Source: Prochlorococcus sp. AG-436-C14
Lineage (GTDB): Bacteria; Cyanobacteriota; Cyanobacteriia; PCC-6307; Cyanobiaceae
Direction of reading: 5' to 3'
Assembly: GCA_003209755.1 (NCBI GenBank)
Contig: QCPD01000005.1
Span: forward strand, 1-64,000
Length of the DNA: 64,000 bases
A program made the translations under genes and the position numbers. The notes under the pieces were generated by a model. That model was not told where the DNA came from. It searched no databases and was given only the letters and a program-made list of their open reading frames with translations. Positions 46,811-55,493 of the stretch are shown one piece after another (the stretch's first letter is position 1; every line of letters starts with the position of its first letter).

Positions 46811-48184
46811 CTAAACTAATCCAACTGGATCAGCCGCAATCTCATCAGGGATAGCATTACCTCCTGAAGGGGGTTTATCTTTCAAAACAACTCTTAGTAA
46901 AACAGGAGCTAAAAATGTTGTTCCAATAACCATTAACAATATTGCTGCCTCGAGGGAAGGGGTAAGCAAACCAGCACTTGTTCCCAATCCTAGAAAAATC
47001 AATCCGACCTCACCTCTAGGCATCATTCCCAAGCCAACCACTAATCTGTTTGTTGGTTTATCAATTAAGAAGCACCAGCCAGCAGCAATTTTTCCAACAA
47101 TTGCCACAATAAATAAGAAACCAGCCACAATTAGAGCAGATCGACTCTGTGGATCTAAAGGATTTATTACAGAAAGATCCATACCTGCTCCAACAAGCAC
47201 AAAGAAAATAGTTGCGAATAGCGATACCAAGGGCAAAACAGATTGTTGAATTGCGTGATTATTTTTGGAACTACTAAGTATCAATCCAGCTGCAAAAGCA
47301 CCCAAAGCAGCTTCTAAACCAATAGCAGTGGCAACAAAACAGCTTAAGACTAAGATGACGAAAGAAGCCACAACAACAGCTCCAGGAGCTTTAAGTCTTT
47401 CAAGCAACCAATCAAAGGCTGGAGCAGCTGTTCGACTCAAAGCAATTGCAGCAAATACAAAAACAGTTGCAGCTAGTACTAATTTGACAATGGGAGCAAT
47501 TTGCAATGATCCTCCCGTAGCAAGAGCTACTACAACAGCAAGAATAACTATTCCAAGTATGTCATCTAATACTGCTGCGCCAATAACAATTTGCCCCTCA
47601 CGAGTTTTTAAATATCCAAGCTCACCAAAAACACTTGCAGTAATACCTATACTCGTAGCTGTCATAGATGCTCCAGCAAATATCGCAGGAATGATATCTA
47701 CTTGGAAAATAAACATTAATCCAAAAGTTCCAAAAGCAAATGGCAAAATCACTCCTGCCATTGCGACAGTGAATGCTTGCGCTCCAACTGCTACAAGCTC
47801 CTCTAATTCGCTTTCCAGACCGGTTAAAAATAACAACGCATATAGTCCTAAAGTTGCTACGGCTTGCAATGAAGGAAAAGTTTCAAAATAAATATCTGGT
47901 ACTGCTTCTTTGGGTACTGAAGCAAGTGTGCTGATAAGAGAAACAAAACCTTGATTTAATTCTGCATGAGCACTTGGCGGCAACAAAAGATGTAATCCTG
48001 AGGCGCCAATTAAAACTCCCGCAAGAAGTTCACCGACGATTGTAGGCAAACTGAGTCGAACCAGGATTTCAGCCAAAGTCCTTGCAGCAACGAAGATCAT
48101 TAAGAAATTAATGACACCTATAAGTGTTTCCGCGACCTCAACATCATGCGTATTTAGGGCTGAGACTAAAGGAATTAATACCAT
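46811..48184 (-). CDS. CPA2-type cation/proton antiporter
   Basis: A 457-aa membrane protein with about 12 hydrophobic segments: LPTIVGELLAGVLIGASGLH, LFLTGLESELEEL, VIGAAVLDDILGIVILAVVV (the ion-site Asp pair region), FFVLVGAGMDLSVI, and GLGMMPRGEVGLIFLGLGTS (conserved Arg/Glu). This is the KefB/NapA-NhaS branch. It likely exchanges Na+ or K+ for H+, which matters for pH and salt balance in seawater. No regulatory RCK domain is attached. It is divergent from glgP. Confidence 0.9.
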   Translation of the reverse strand: MVLIPLVSALNTHDVEVAETLIGVINFLMIFVAARTLAEILVRLSLPTIVGELLAGVLIGASGLHLLLPPSAHAELNQGFVSLISTLASVPKEAVPDIYFETFPSLQAVATLGLYALLFLTGLESELEELVAVGAQAFTVAMAGVILPFAFGTFGLMFIFQVDIIPAIFAGASMTATSIGITASVFGELGYLKTREGQIVIGAAVLDDILGIVILAVVVALATGGSLQIAPIVKLVLAATVFVFAAIALSRTAAPAFDWLLERLKAPGAVVVASFVILVLSCFVATAIGLEAALGAFAAGLILSSSKNNHAIQQSVLPLVSLFATIFFVLVGAGMDLSVINPLDPQSRSALIVAGFLFIVAIVGKIAAGWCFLIDKPTNRLVVGLGMMPRGEVGLIFLGLGTSAGLLTPSLEAAILLMVIGTTFLAPVLLRVVLKDKPPSGGNAIPDEIAADPVGLV

Positions 48185-48348
48185 CAGTTTTTCTAGAAAA
48201 GCCTTTTCTTTAAGACATAAATTACCTAATCAAAGGGCATATTTGGCATAAGTATCAAAGGTGACTTAATCAATAAGGTGTGGATCTGAAGTTACTAACT
48301 GATTACTAAGGCTTTATTGGCTAGCGTCCAGAAACATTTGATGCCTTT

Positions 48349-50868
48349 ATGAGCAGCTCCCAGTCACTAGACCTGCGTCTGCCTACCCCAGGATGCTATG
48401 CGGATCCTGTTCGGGCTGGCATGGATGCTGATGCAGTTTTCGATGGAATGACTGAGCATCTCTTTTTTACTCTTGGCAAACTTGCTACTTCAGCAAGTCT
48501 GAGAGATCTCTATATGGCTTTGAGTTTTGCTGTTAGAGACAGATTGATGAGTAGATATCTAACAAGTCAAGAGACAATTAGAGCAAGACCTCAAAAAACA
48601 GTTGCTTATCTTTCAGCTGAATTCCTAATAGGGCCTCAACTCAATAACAATTTACTAAATCTAGGAATTAAAAAAGAGGCAGAAGAAGCTCTTAAAAGGT
48701 TTGGGATTGAATCTCTAAATGAAATACTGGAAGTAGAAGAAGAGCCTGGTCTTGGGAATGGAGGATTAGGGAGACTTGCCGCTTGCTATATGGAATCACT
48801 GGCAAGTCTTCAGGTTCCTGCAGTTGGATACGGAATAAGGTACGAATTTGGTATTTTCAACCAATTAATTAGAGATGGTTGGCAAGTAGAAGTTACAGAT
48901 AAATGGCTTAAAGGTGGATGGCCATGGGAATTACCCCAACCAGATGAAGCTTGCTTAGTCGGTTTTGGAGGCCAAACTGAGAGCTATACAGACGATAATG
49001 GAAACTATCGCTCTCGATGGATTCCAAGCGAACACGCGATAGGTGTTCCACATGATGTGCCTGTTCTTGGATATCGAGTAAATAGCTGTGATCGATTGAG
49101 ATTATGGAGAGCTGATGCGACTGAAAGTTTTGATTTCTACGCTTTCAATATTGGCGATTATTATGGTGCTGTGGAAGAAAAAGTTGCATCAGAAACTTTG
49201 TCAAAAGTTCTTTACCCAAATGATGGAACTGATGAAGGAAGAAGATTACGTTTAAAGCAACAACACTTTTTTGTAAGTTGTTCTTTACAGGATATGCTTC
49301 GAAGTTTAGAAAAGCGGTCAATAGCTGTTGAGGAATTCCCAAAACACTGGACAGTTCAACTGAATGACACTCATCCAGCTATTGCAGTTGCAGAGTTAAT
49401 GAGACTCTTAATCGATCAACACAGATTGGATTGGGATAAAGCTTGGGAAATCACCAATAGATCAGTAGCATATACAAACCACACTTTGTTGCCCGAAGCT
49501 CTCGAAAAATGGGATCTAAGCTTGTTTAAAGACTTATTACCTAGACATTTAGAACTTATCTATGAAATAAATAGAAGATTCTTGCAGCAAGTAAGACTCA
49601 AGTATCCAGGTAATGACTCGATTCTAAGGAAGCTTTCAATCATCGATGAAGAAGGTGGCAAAGCTATACGAATGGCACATTTAGCGACAATCGGAGCACA
49701 CCATGTAAATGGTGTAGCTGCGCTTCATTCAGATTTAATTAAGAGACAATTACTACCTGAATTTGCAGAACTCTGGCCTGAAAAATTCACTAATGTCACA
49801 AATGGAGTTACTCCACGTAGATGGGTAGCTCTAGCAAATCCTGAACTTTCAAAACTTCTTGATAAAGAGATTGGTCCCAATTGGATTACTAATATGGACC
49901 TTTTACTAGAGTTAGAAAAGAAAGAAAATGACTCAAATTTTTTAGATCTTTTTGCATCCGCTAAGCTTTCTGGCAAAAGGAAACTTGCTGGTTATATACA
50001 CAGACAAACTGGCGTTCTAGTAGATCCCTCAAGTTTATTTGATGTTCAAGTTAAAAGAATTCATCAATATAAAAGACAGCATTTAAATGCATTGCAAGTC
50101 ATTGCACAATACCTAAGAATAAAAAATGGAATAACCAAAAACATTGCGCCTCGTACAGTTATTTTTGGTGGTAAAGCTGCGCCAGGTTATTTCATGGCGA
50201 AGTTAATGATTAGATTTATCAATGGAATAGCAGATGTAGTTAATGCCGATCCTGATATGGATGGATTATTAAGGGTAGTTTTTCTTCCTGACTACAATGT
50301 AAAACTAGGTGAACAAGTCTATCCAGCAACTGATCTTTCTGAGCAAATTTCAACTGCTGGTAAAGAAGCTTCAGGTACTGGAAATATGAAATTCGCCATG
50401 AATGGTGCATTAACAATAGGAACACTTGATGGAGCCAATGTAGAAATCAGAGAAAGAGTTGGTGCAGAAAATTTCTTTTTGTTTGGAAAGACAGAATCAG
50501 AAATCATGGAATTAAGAGATCAAGGATATAGTCCAAATAGCTTTATTACAGAATCCAATGAACTACAAGAAACTCTTAATTTAATAGACGTTGGGCATTT
50601 TAGTAACGGTGATAGTGAGCTCTTTAGACCAATAATAAATATTTTGACGGGGAATGATCCATTCTTTGTTATGGCTGATTTTGATGATTACCTTCGTGCA
50701 CAAGATGAGGTTAGTAAAGCTTGGAAAAAAAGTAAAAAATGGAACCGTATGGCATTATTAAATACAGCAAGATCGGGTTTTTTCTCATCAGACAGATCAA
50801 TAAGAGAATATTGTCAATCTATATGGAAAGTTAAACCATTACCTGTAGAGATAAGTTGTGAAAAATAA
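48349..50868 (+). CDS. glgP: glycogen phosphorylase
   Basis: An 839-aa phosphorylase: YLSAEFLIGPQLNNNLLNLG, GLGNGGLGRLAACYMESLAS, VQLNDTHPAIAVAELMRL, VTNGVTPRRWVALANP, VQVKRIHQYKRQHLNAL, and the pyridoxal-phosphate Lys region EASGTGNMKFAMNGALTIGT. It cuts glycogen to glucose-1-phosphate, the main night-time carbon release in cyanobacteria. Start ATG 48349. It stands alone, divergent from the antiporter and convergent with the 150-aa unknown (4-bp gap). Confidence 0.98.
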   Translation: MSSSQSLDLRLPTPGCYADPVRAGMDADAVFDGMTEHLFFTLGKLATSASLRDLYMALSFAVRDRLMSRYLTSQETIRARPQKTVAYLSAEFLIGPQLNNNLLNLGIKKEAEEALKRFGIESLNEILEVEEEPGLGNGGLGRLAACYMESLASLQVPAVGYGIRYEFGIFNQLIRDGWQVEVTDKWLKGGWPWELPQPDEACLVGFGGQTESYTDDNGNYRSRWIPSEHAIGVPHDVPVLGYRVNSCDRLRLWRADATESFDFYAFNIGDYYGAVEEKVASETLSKVLYPNDGTDEGRRLRLKQQHFFVSCSLQDMLRSLEKRSIAVEEFPKHWTVQLNDTHPAIAVAELMRLLIDQHRLDWDKAWEITNRSVAYTNHTLLPEALEKWDLSLFKDLLPRHLELIYEINRRFLQQVRLKYPGNDSILRKLSIIDEEGGKAIRMAHLATIGAHHVNGVAALHSDLIKRQLLPEFAELWPEKFTNVTNGVTPRRWVALANPELSKLLDKEIGPNWITNMDLLLELEKKENDSNFLDLFASAKLSGKRKLAGYIHRQTGVLVDPSSLFDVQVKRIHQYKRQHLNALQVIAQYLRIKNGITKNIAPRTVIFGGKAAPGYFMAKLMIRFINGIADVVNADPDMDGLLRVVFLPDYNVKLGEQVYPATDLSEQISTAGKEASGTGNMKFAMNGALTIGTLDGANVEIRERVGAENFFLFGKTESEIMELRDQGYSPNSFITESNELQETLNLIDVGHFSNGDSELFRPIINILTGNDPFFVMADFDDYLRAQDEVSKAWKKSKKWNRMALLNTARSGFFSSDRSIREYCQSIWKVKPLPVEISCEK

Positions 50869-50872
50869 AGAG

Positions 50873-51325
50873 CTACTTATCAGGCAAGTCTGGTGTTTGA
50901 TGTAATAATCTATTTAACCTTAAGCGATCAATATTTAATGGATCTGGAGCAAGTTCACCAGCAATCTCTCTAAATGTATCTTCAACTTCATTAGAAACTT
51001 TGACATCAAAAATTCTTTCCATTAGGGCTTCAATAGAATATAAATGTGCATTAATATTTTCAAGTTCAGATATTACTTGAGTAATAGATTTTTCTTTTTT
51101 CTCAATAGGTCCGATTTTACAATTCTCTTCAGATTGATTAAATGAATTTGAATTAAGTTTCTTTTGTAAATCTTCTAAAACTCGTCCGCATAAAGTTCTA
51201 AATGATTGAAGAGCAGCCCAATTTATCTCTTGTTGTTTCCGCAAAGTGGGAAACTCTCTAATTAAACGATCATGTTCCCTATAAAATCGTTGGCAATCTG
51301 CGCATTGGCATGGTTCTTCAGACAC
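50873..51325 (-). CDS. conserved cyanobacterial protein with CxCxxC motif, unknown
   Basis: The 150-aa protein starts with a Cys-rich segment (EEPCQCADCQRFYREHDRLI), then long helices (QEINWAALQSFRTLCGRVLE; VISELENINAHLYSIEALME). It ends with ELAPDPLNIDRLRLNRLL. The Cys motif could bind a metal but only three cysteines cluster there. There are no membrane segments. I do not recognise the family. It is convergent with glgP and follows the 112-aa unknown by 36 bp on the same strand. Confidence 0.68.
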   Translation of the reverse strand: MSEEPCQCADCQRFYREHDRLIREFPTLRKQQEINWAALQSFRTLCGRVLEDLQKKLNSNSFNQSEENCKIGPIEKKEKSITQVISELENINAHLYSIEALMERIFDVKVSNEVEDTFREIAGELAPDPLNIDRLRLNRLLHQTPDLPDK

Positions 51326-51361
51326 CTTCCTCGAGGCAGCTTAAAACCATCATTGCATTTC

Positions 51362-51700
51362 TTAGGCCGTCATAGGGGGCTCACCATTAAATAAGTCTCC
51401 TCCTCCTTCATTACCATCCAAATCAGAGCTTTCAGGTAGTGGGATTTCAATACTAGTAACAACTTGAATAACATCACGTAATCTCATTGAATCGGCAAAC
51501 CAACCCATTGCTTGCTCTGTATCACCTCTTCCTTCCGCATCATTAGCTTGATCTTCGTGTGCTTCGGCTAGAAGTGTTAACCAACATAAGCATCGCGCTT
51601 GAACAATTGATAAATCCAACTCACTTGGTTGAGAGTTCGATATATGCTCACTCTCCTGTTGAACAAGTAATCGTAAGCGAAGATCGTGAAGCTGGGCCAT
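51362..51700 (-). CDS. conserved cyanobacterial protein, unknown
   Basis: The 112-aa protein begins MAQLHDLRLRLLVQQESEHI, followed by a helical hairpin with CLCWLTLLAEAHEDQANDAE and GRGDTEQAMGWFADSMRLRD, then an acidic/Gly-rich tail. The central part resembles tetratricopeptide-like helical packing but is too short to assign. There is no signal peptide. It lies between tRNA-Arg(CCT) and the 150-aa unknown, all on the minus strand. Function unknown. Confidence 0.7.
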   Translation of the reverse strand: MAQLHDLRLRLLVQQESEHISNSQPSELDLSIVQARCLCWLTLLAEAHEDQANDAEGRGDTEQAMGWFADSMRLRDVIQVVTSIEIPLPESSDLDGNEGGGDLFNGEPPMTA

Positions 51701-51800
51701 GTTGACTTATTCACTGCACCAACGCTAGCGAGAGAGTAATGATTTTGCACACCCACCACATATAGGACTACATATTTTTAGTTTTAATTCGTTTTTCGCA

Positions 51801-51874
<74 letters not shown>

Positions 51875-51909
51875 CTGAAATTAATTATGCCTTGAGGCAT
51901 GATGGTGTT

Positions 51910-52309
51910 GAAAGCAGGGGAGGTGATCGCAATTGAACTTCAGCAAAAGCTGAAGAATTCTATTGAGGAAAGTCCGGGCTCCTATTTGGCCAGGCTTGCT
52001 GGGTAATTCCCAGTGCGGGTGACCGTGAGGATAGTGCCACAGAAACACACCGCCTAATGCTTAATGGGGAAATCCCAACAAGCGCGGCAAGGGTGCAAAG
52101 GTGCGGTAAGAGCGCACCAGCAGCATCGAGAGGTGCTGGCTAGGTAAACCCCGGCTAGGAGCAAGGCGAGGGGCAATGGATGGCCATAAACCTTGTCCCC
52201 AAGGAGAGCCGCTTGAGGCTATCGGTAACGTTAGTCCCAGATAGATGATTGCCCATTCCCTTTCTAAAGAAAGAAGAATGAACAGAACCCGGCTTATGAC
52301 CTGCTTTCA
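51910..52309 (+). ncRNA. rnpB: RNase P RNA
   Basis: The ends pair as P1 (GAAAGCAGG at 51910 with CCTGCTTTC at 52300-52308). Inside lie the universal blocks GAGGAAAGTCCGGGCTCC (CR I) and GGGTGCAAAGGTGCGGTAAGAGCGCACCAG-type CR II/III sequence near 52090-52120. The 3' block is ACAGAACCCGGCTTATG (CR V). About 400 nt is normal for the cyanobacterial type A RNA. It is the catalytic subunit that matures tRNA 5' ends. rnc follows 75 bp downstream on the same strand. Confidence 0.97.
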
Positions 52310-52383
52310 CTTTATTAATTTTACACAAAAAATTACAGTATAAATTTTATTTTTATCACTTAGATTATATGCTTTAAATCATT

Positions 52384-53127
52384 ATGAAAATCTCGAATCA
52401 AAGGATAGAAGAAATAATTAATTTCATCAAAGGTCTAAATTTAGATCAAAAATATAAAAAGGAATTTACTAATAAAAAAATAAAAAATATATTATATATA
52501 AATGAATCACTTACTCATAGTTCGGCAAATAGTGAAATTAATTATGAAAATCTTGAATTTCTTGGAGATGCAGTTCTAAGACTAATTGCATCAGATTTCA
52601 TAAAAGATAAATACCCATATATGCTAGTAGGAGAAAGATCTGAGCTTCGTTCTCATCTTGTCAGTGATCAATGGCTTGAAGAAGTTGGTAAAAAAATAGA
52701 AATCAGGAATGTATTAGTAATTGGGAAAAAAGCCCTGAGTGATAAATCCGCTAACTCCACTATTCAAGCAGAGGCAACTGAAGCATTAATAGGAGCTTTG
52801 TATGAAAGTCTCAGTATATTAGACCCTATAAAAAATTGGCTTATTCCATTCTGGGATGAAAAGAGCAAAGAAGTTCTAGCTGATCCTCATAAGAAAAATT
52901 ACAAATCAGCACTTCAGGAATTGACCCAAAGCAAAAACTTGTCAATTCCTGAATACAAAACAATTGAAGTCAACAAAAAGCATGACGATCCAAAACGATT
53001 TTTTTGTACTGTTTATATCAAAAATCGACCATTAGCTGAAGGCTGGGGTAAGTCAATGAAACAAGCAGAAAAAGATGCCGCAAGTAAAGCATTGAAGTAT
53101 TTTAAAAATAATATAATTGATCAATAA
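52384..53127 (+). CDS. rnc: ribonuclease III
   Basis: The 247-aa protein has the RNase III signature ENLEFLGDAVLRLIAS near residues 55-70, SELRSHLVSDQWL, and the second acidic site QAEATEALIGALYESL. A C-terminal double-stranded-RNA-binding domain starts near 165 (YKSALQELTQSKN ... GWGKSMKQAEKDAASKAL). It processes rRNA and structured mRNAs. AT-rich and Lys-rich like its neighbours. It follows rnpB, so two RNA-processing genes sit together, though co-transcription is only inferred. Confidence 0.95.
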   Translation: MKISNQRIEEIINFIKGLNLDQKYKKEFTNKKIKNILYINESLTHSSANSEINYENLEFLGDAVLRLIASDFIKDKYPYMLVGERSELRSHLVSDQWLEEVGKKIEIRNVLVIGKKALSDKSANSTIQAEATEALIGALYESLSILDPIKNWLIPFWDEKSKEVLADPHKKNYKSALQELTQSKNLSIPEYKTIEVNKKHDDPKRFFCTVYIKNRPLAEGWGKSMKQAEKDAASKALKYFKNNIIDQ

Positions 53128-53152
53128 TTAGTTTATTTGGCAAAATGATTCA

Positions 53153-53338
53153 TTAGCTTTTCATTAGATCTTTCAAGGGTAGTGTTAATAATTTATCCCA
53201 ATTACCTCCTTCAAAAAGCACTGCTGCTTTATCACCACTTATTCGTTGAACAAACCCTTCATAACCATTGTAAATTGACTCTTGGTTATTAACAGTTACT
53301 GTCGTCCCAGGAAGGATAGGATCTTTTGAGTCAGTCAT
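53153..53338 (-). CDS. ndhS: NAD(P)H-quinone oxidoreductase subunit S
   Basis: The 61-aa protein has an SH3-like fold pattern: ILPGTTVTVNN, YNGYEGFVQRISGDKAAVLF and EGGNWDKLLTLPLKDL. This matches NdhS (DUF3252), the small NDH-1 subunit that helps ferredoxin dock on the complex. Start ATG 53338. It lies between rnc (convergent) and rimM (divergent, 47-bp gap). Confidence 0.88.
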   Translation of the reverse strand: MTDSKDPILPGTTVTVNNQESIYNGYEGFVQRISGDKAAVLFEGGNWDKLLTLPLKDLMKS

Positions 53339-53385
53339 AATTAAACATCTTCAAATAAACTGTCAAAAAAATTCTACTCATAAAA

Positions 53386-53916
53386 ATGACCGAGAAAGAT
53401 AAATGGATGTCAATAGGTGAAATTGTTGCTCCGCAGGGTTTAAGAGGAGATATTCGCATTAAGCCTACCAGTGACTTTCCTGAAAGATTTACAAAGCCTG
53501 GAAAACGATGGATTCAAAAAGCTAACGAATTGCCCACTGAAATCAAATTAAAAAAAGGAACACTTATTCCAGGTAAATCAATTTATGTACTTTCTATTGA
53601 GGGCGTATCTAATCGGAATTCTGCAGAAGAAATCATTGGTTGGAAATTAGTCATACCAGTTGATAGCAGACCAAAGTTGAGTAAAAATGAGTACCATTAC
53701 TTTGATTTAATTGGTTTAGAAGTGAGACGAGGCGCAAAAAGGACTCTAATTGGTTATGTAACTGACTTAATCAAGGGAGGAAATGACCTTTTAGAGATAG
53801 AGTTGTTTGAAGGTAAAAAAGTTTTGGTACCTTTTGTTAAAGAAATTGTCCCAGAAATAGAAATCAAAAAAAAATGGCTTCTAATCAATCCACCTCCTGG
53901 CTTATTGGAACTCTAA
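53386..53916 (+). CDS. rimM: ribosome maturation factor RimM
   Basis: A 176-aa RimM: N-terminal barrel with IGEIVAPQGLRGDIRIKPTS and a PRC-barrel half with YHYFDLIGLEVRRG, DLIKGGNDLLEIELFEGKKV and LVPFVKEIVPEIEIKKKWLL. It assists 30S assembly by binding S19. Start ATG 53386. It is divergent from ndhS and followed after 52 bp by the mannose-1-phosphate guanylyltransferase gene, with a hairpin in between. Confidence 0.95.
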   Translation: MTEKDKWMSIGEIVAPQGLRGDIRIKPTSDFPERFTKPGKRWIQKANELPTEIKLKKGTLIPGKSIYVLSIEGVSNRNSAEEIIGWKLVIPVDSRPKLSKNEYHYFDLIGLEVRRGAKRTLIGYVTDLIKGGNDLLEIELFEGKKVLVPFVKEIVPEIEIKKKWLLINPPPGLLEL

Positions 53917-53928
53917 TAATCATTCAGG

Positions 53929-53960
53929 TTTTAAATCATGACTTCAAGCATGGATTAAAA
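53929..53960 (+). other. imperfect hairpin between rimM and the GDP-mannose gene
   Basis: TTTTAAATCATG (53929-53940) pairs with CATGGATTAAAA (53949-53960) around an 8-nt loop: 11 pairs including one T-G, with one A-A mismatch. It ends 8 bp before the downstream ATG. No clean T-run follows, so it could limit read-through or occlude the next ribosome-binding site. Confidence 0.4.
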
Positions 53961-53968
53961 AGTTCTTT

Positions 53969-55426
53969 ATGGAAATAACTGATAACTCAATTATTCCTGT
54001 AATTCTTAGTGGTGGATCAGGAACAAGACTTTGGCCCCTTTCGAGAGAAAGCTATCCAAAACAATTTCTAGCATTAGATTCACGAACAAAAAAAACTCTT
54101 TTGCAGAAAACTTATGAAAGGCTTTTAGGTTTAGAGGGACTTGAAAATCCTATATTGATATGTAATGAAGATCACAGATTTATAGTCGCAGAGCAATTTA
54201 GAGAGATTAATACTGATCCTCAAGCAATTATTCTGGAGCCCTTAGGACGTAACACTGCTCCAGCCGTAGCAGTTGCTGCTCTTCACGCAATATCTTTAGG
54301 CAAAGATCCTTTACTATTAATACTGGCAGCTGATCACTTGATAGAAGATACCGTTGAGTTTCAAAGAGTAATTCAATCTGCAAAATCATATGCACACCAA
54401 GGAAGACTAGTTACTTTTGGTATTGTTCCAACATCCGCAGAAACTGGTTATGGTTACATTGAAGCAAAAAATTTACCTAGTAAAGAAAATCAAATAACTG
54501 GTTTAGAAATTAACAAATTCATAGAAAAACCTAATAAAGATATAGCTGAGAAATTAATTAAAGATTCTCGCTATACTTGGAATAGTGGTATGTTTCTTTT
54601 TAAAGCTAGTTCAATAATAAATGAATTAAAAAAATTCTCTCCAGAAATAATCAATTATTGCAAAATTGCTCTTGAAAAAGATGTAGAAGATCTTGATTTT
54701 CTACGCTTAGAAGGAAAATCATTCAAGAAATGTCCAAAAATATCTTTCGATATTGCAGTGATGGAAAAAACAAAATTAGGAACCGTTCTTCCTTTAAATG
54801 CAGGATGGAGTGATATTGGAAGTTGGAAGTCCTTATGGGATATTAGTCATAAAAATAAGGATGGAAACTATATAAATGGTAGAGTCATAGCTGAGAAAAG
54901 TAAAAACTGTTACTTAAAAAGTGAACAACGTCTAATCGTAGGAATAGGAATAGAAAATCTAATAGTTGTAGATACAAATGATGCCATTTTAGTAGCAAAT
55001 AGAGATCAATCTCAAAATATTGGAAATATAGTCAAAAATCTAAGCTCATCTTCTTTCCCAGAAGGTAAAATGCACAGAAAAATTTATAGACCTTGGGGTA
55101 ATTACACTACAATAGTTGAGGGGAATAGATGGCTAGTGAAGCTCATTGAAGTAAATCCAAGTGCGTCTCTTTCTTTGCAAATGCATCATCATAGAGCTGA
55201 ACATTGGGTTATAGTTAACGGAACAGCTTTGATTGAAAAAAACGGAGAAAAACAACTTTTAAGTGAAAATGAAAGTACATTTATTCCTCTAGGATGTAAG
55301 CATAGATTAAGCAATCCAGGAAGAATGAAACTTGAGCTTATTGAAGTTCAAAGTGGAACTTATTTAGATGAAGAAGATATCATTCGTTTTGAAGATTCTT
55401 ATGGCAGAATAAAAAATCTCAGCTAA
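53969..55426 (+). CDS. mannose-1-phosphate guanylyltransferase / mannose-6-phosphate isomerase
   Basis: A 485-aa type II enzyme. The N-terminal nucleotidyltransferase domain has VILSGGSGTRLWPLSRESYP, LEPLGRNTAPAVAVAALHA, FIEKPNKDIAEKL and WNSGMFLFKAS. The C-terminal cupin isomerase (from about 355) has YRPWGNYTTIVEGNRWLVKL, SLSLQMHHHRAEHWVIVNGT and FIPLGCKHRLSNPG. It makes GDP-mannose for surface glycans. No other glycan genes adjoin it. Start ATG 53969. Confidence 0.94.
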   Translation: MEITDNSIIPVILSGGSGTRLWPLSRESYPKQFLALDSRTKKTLLQKTYERLLGLEGLENPILICNEDHRFIVAEQFREINTDPQAIILEPLGRNTAPAVAVAALHAISLGKDPLLLILAADHLIEDTVEFQRVIQSAKSYAHQGRLVTFGIVPTSAETGYGYIEAKNLPSKENQITGLEINKFIEKPNKDIAEKLIKDSRYTWNSGMFLFKASSIINELKKFSPEIINYCKIALEKDVEDLDFLRLEGKSFKKCPKISFDIAVMEKTKLGTVLPLNAGWSDIGSWKSLWDISHKNKDGNYINGRVIAEKSKNCYLKSEQRLIVGIGIENLIVVDTNDAILVANRDQSQNIGNIVKNLSSSSFPEGKMHRKIYRPWGNYTTIVEGNRWLVKLIEVNPSASLSLQMHHHRAEHWVIVNGTALIEKNGEKQLLSENESTFIPLGCKHRLSNPGRMKLELIEVQSGTYLDEEDIIRFEDSYGRIKNLS

Positions 55427-55493
55427 AAAATATACTTAATAAATAAATATTTTTAGAGATTCATTAAATACACTCATTGAGAATGAAAAATTT

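Noticed and set aside
47265..47891. 208-codon frame on the plus strand
   Set aside because: It is antisense to the antiporter gene. Its Ala/Thr/Lys-rich translation is the shadow of hydrophobic codons in the real gene.
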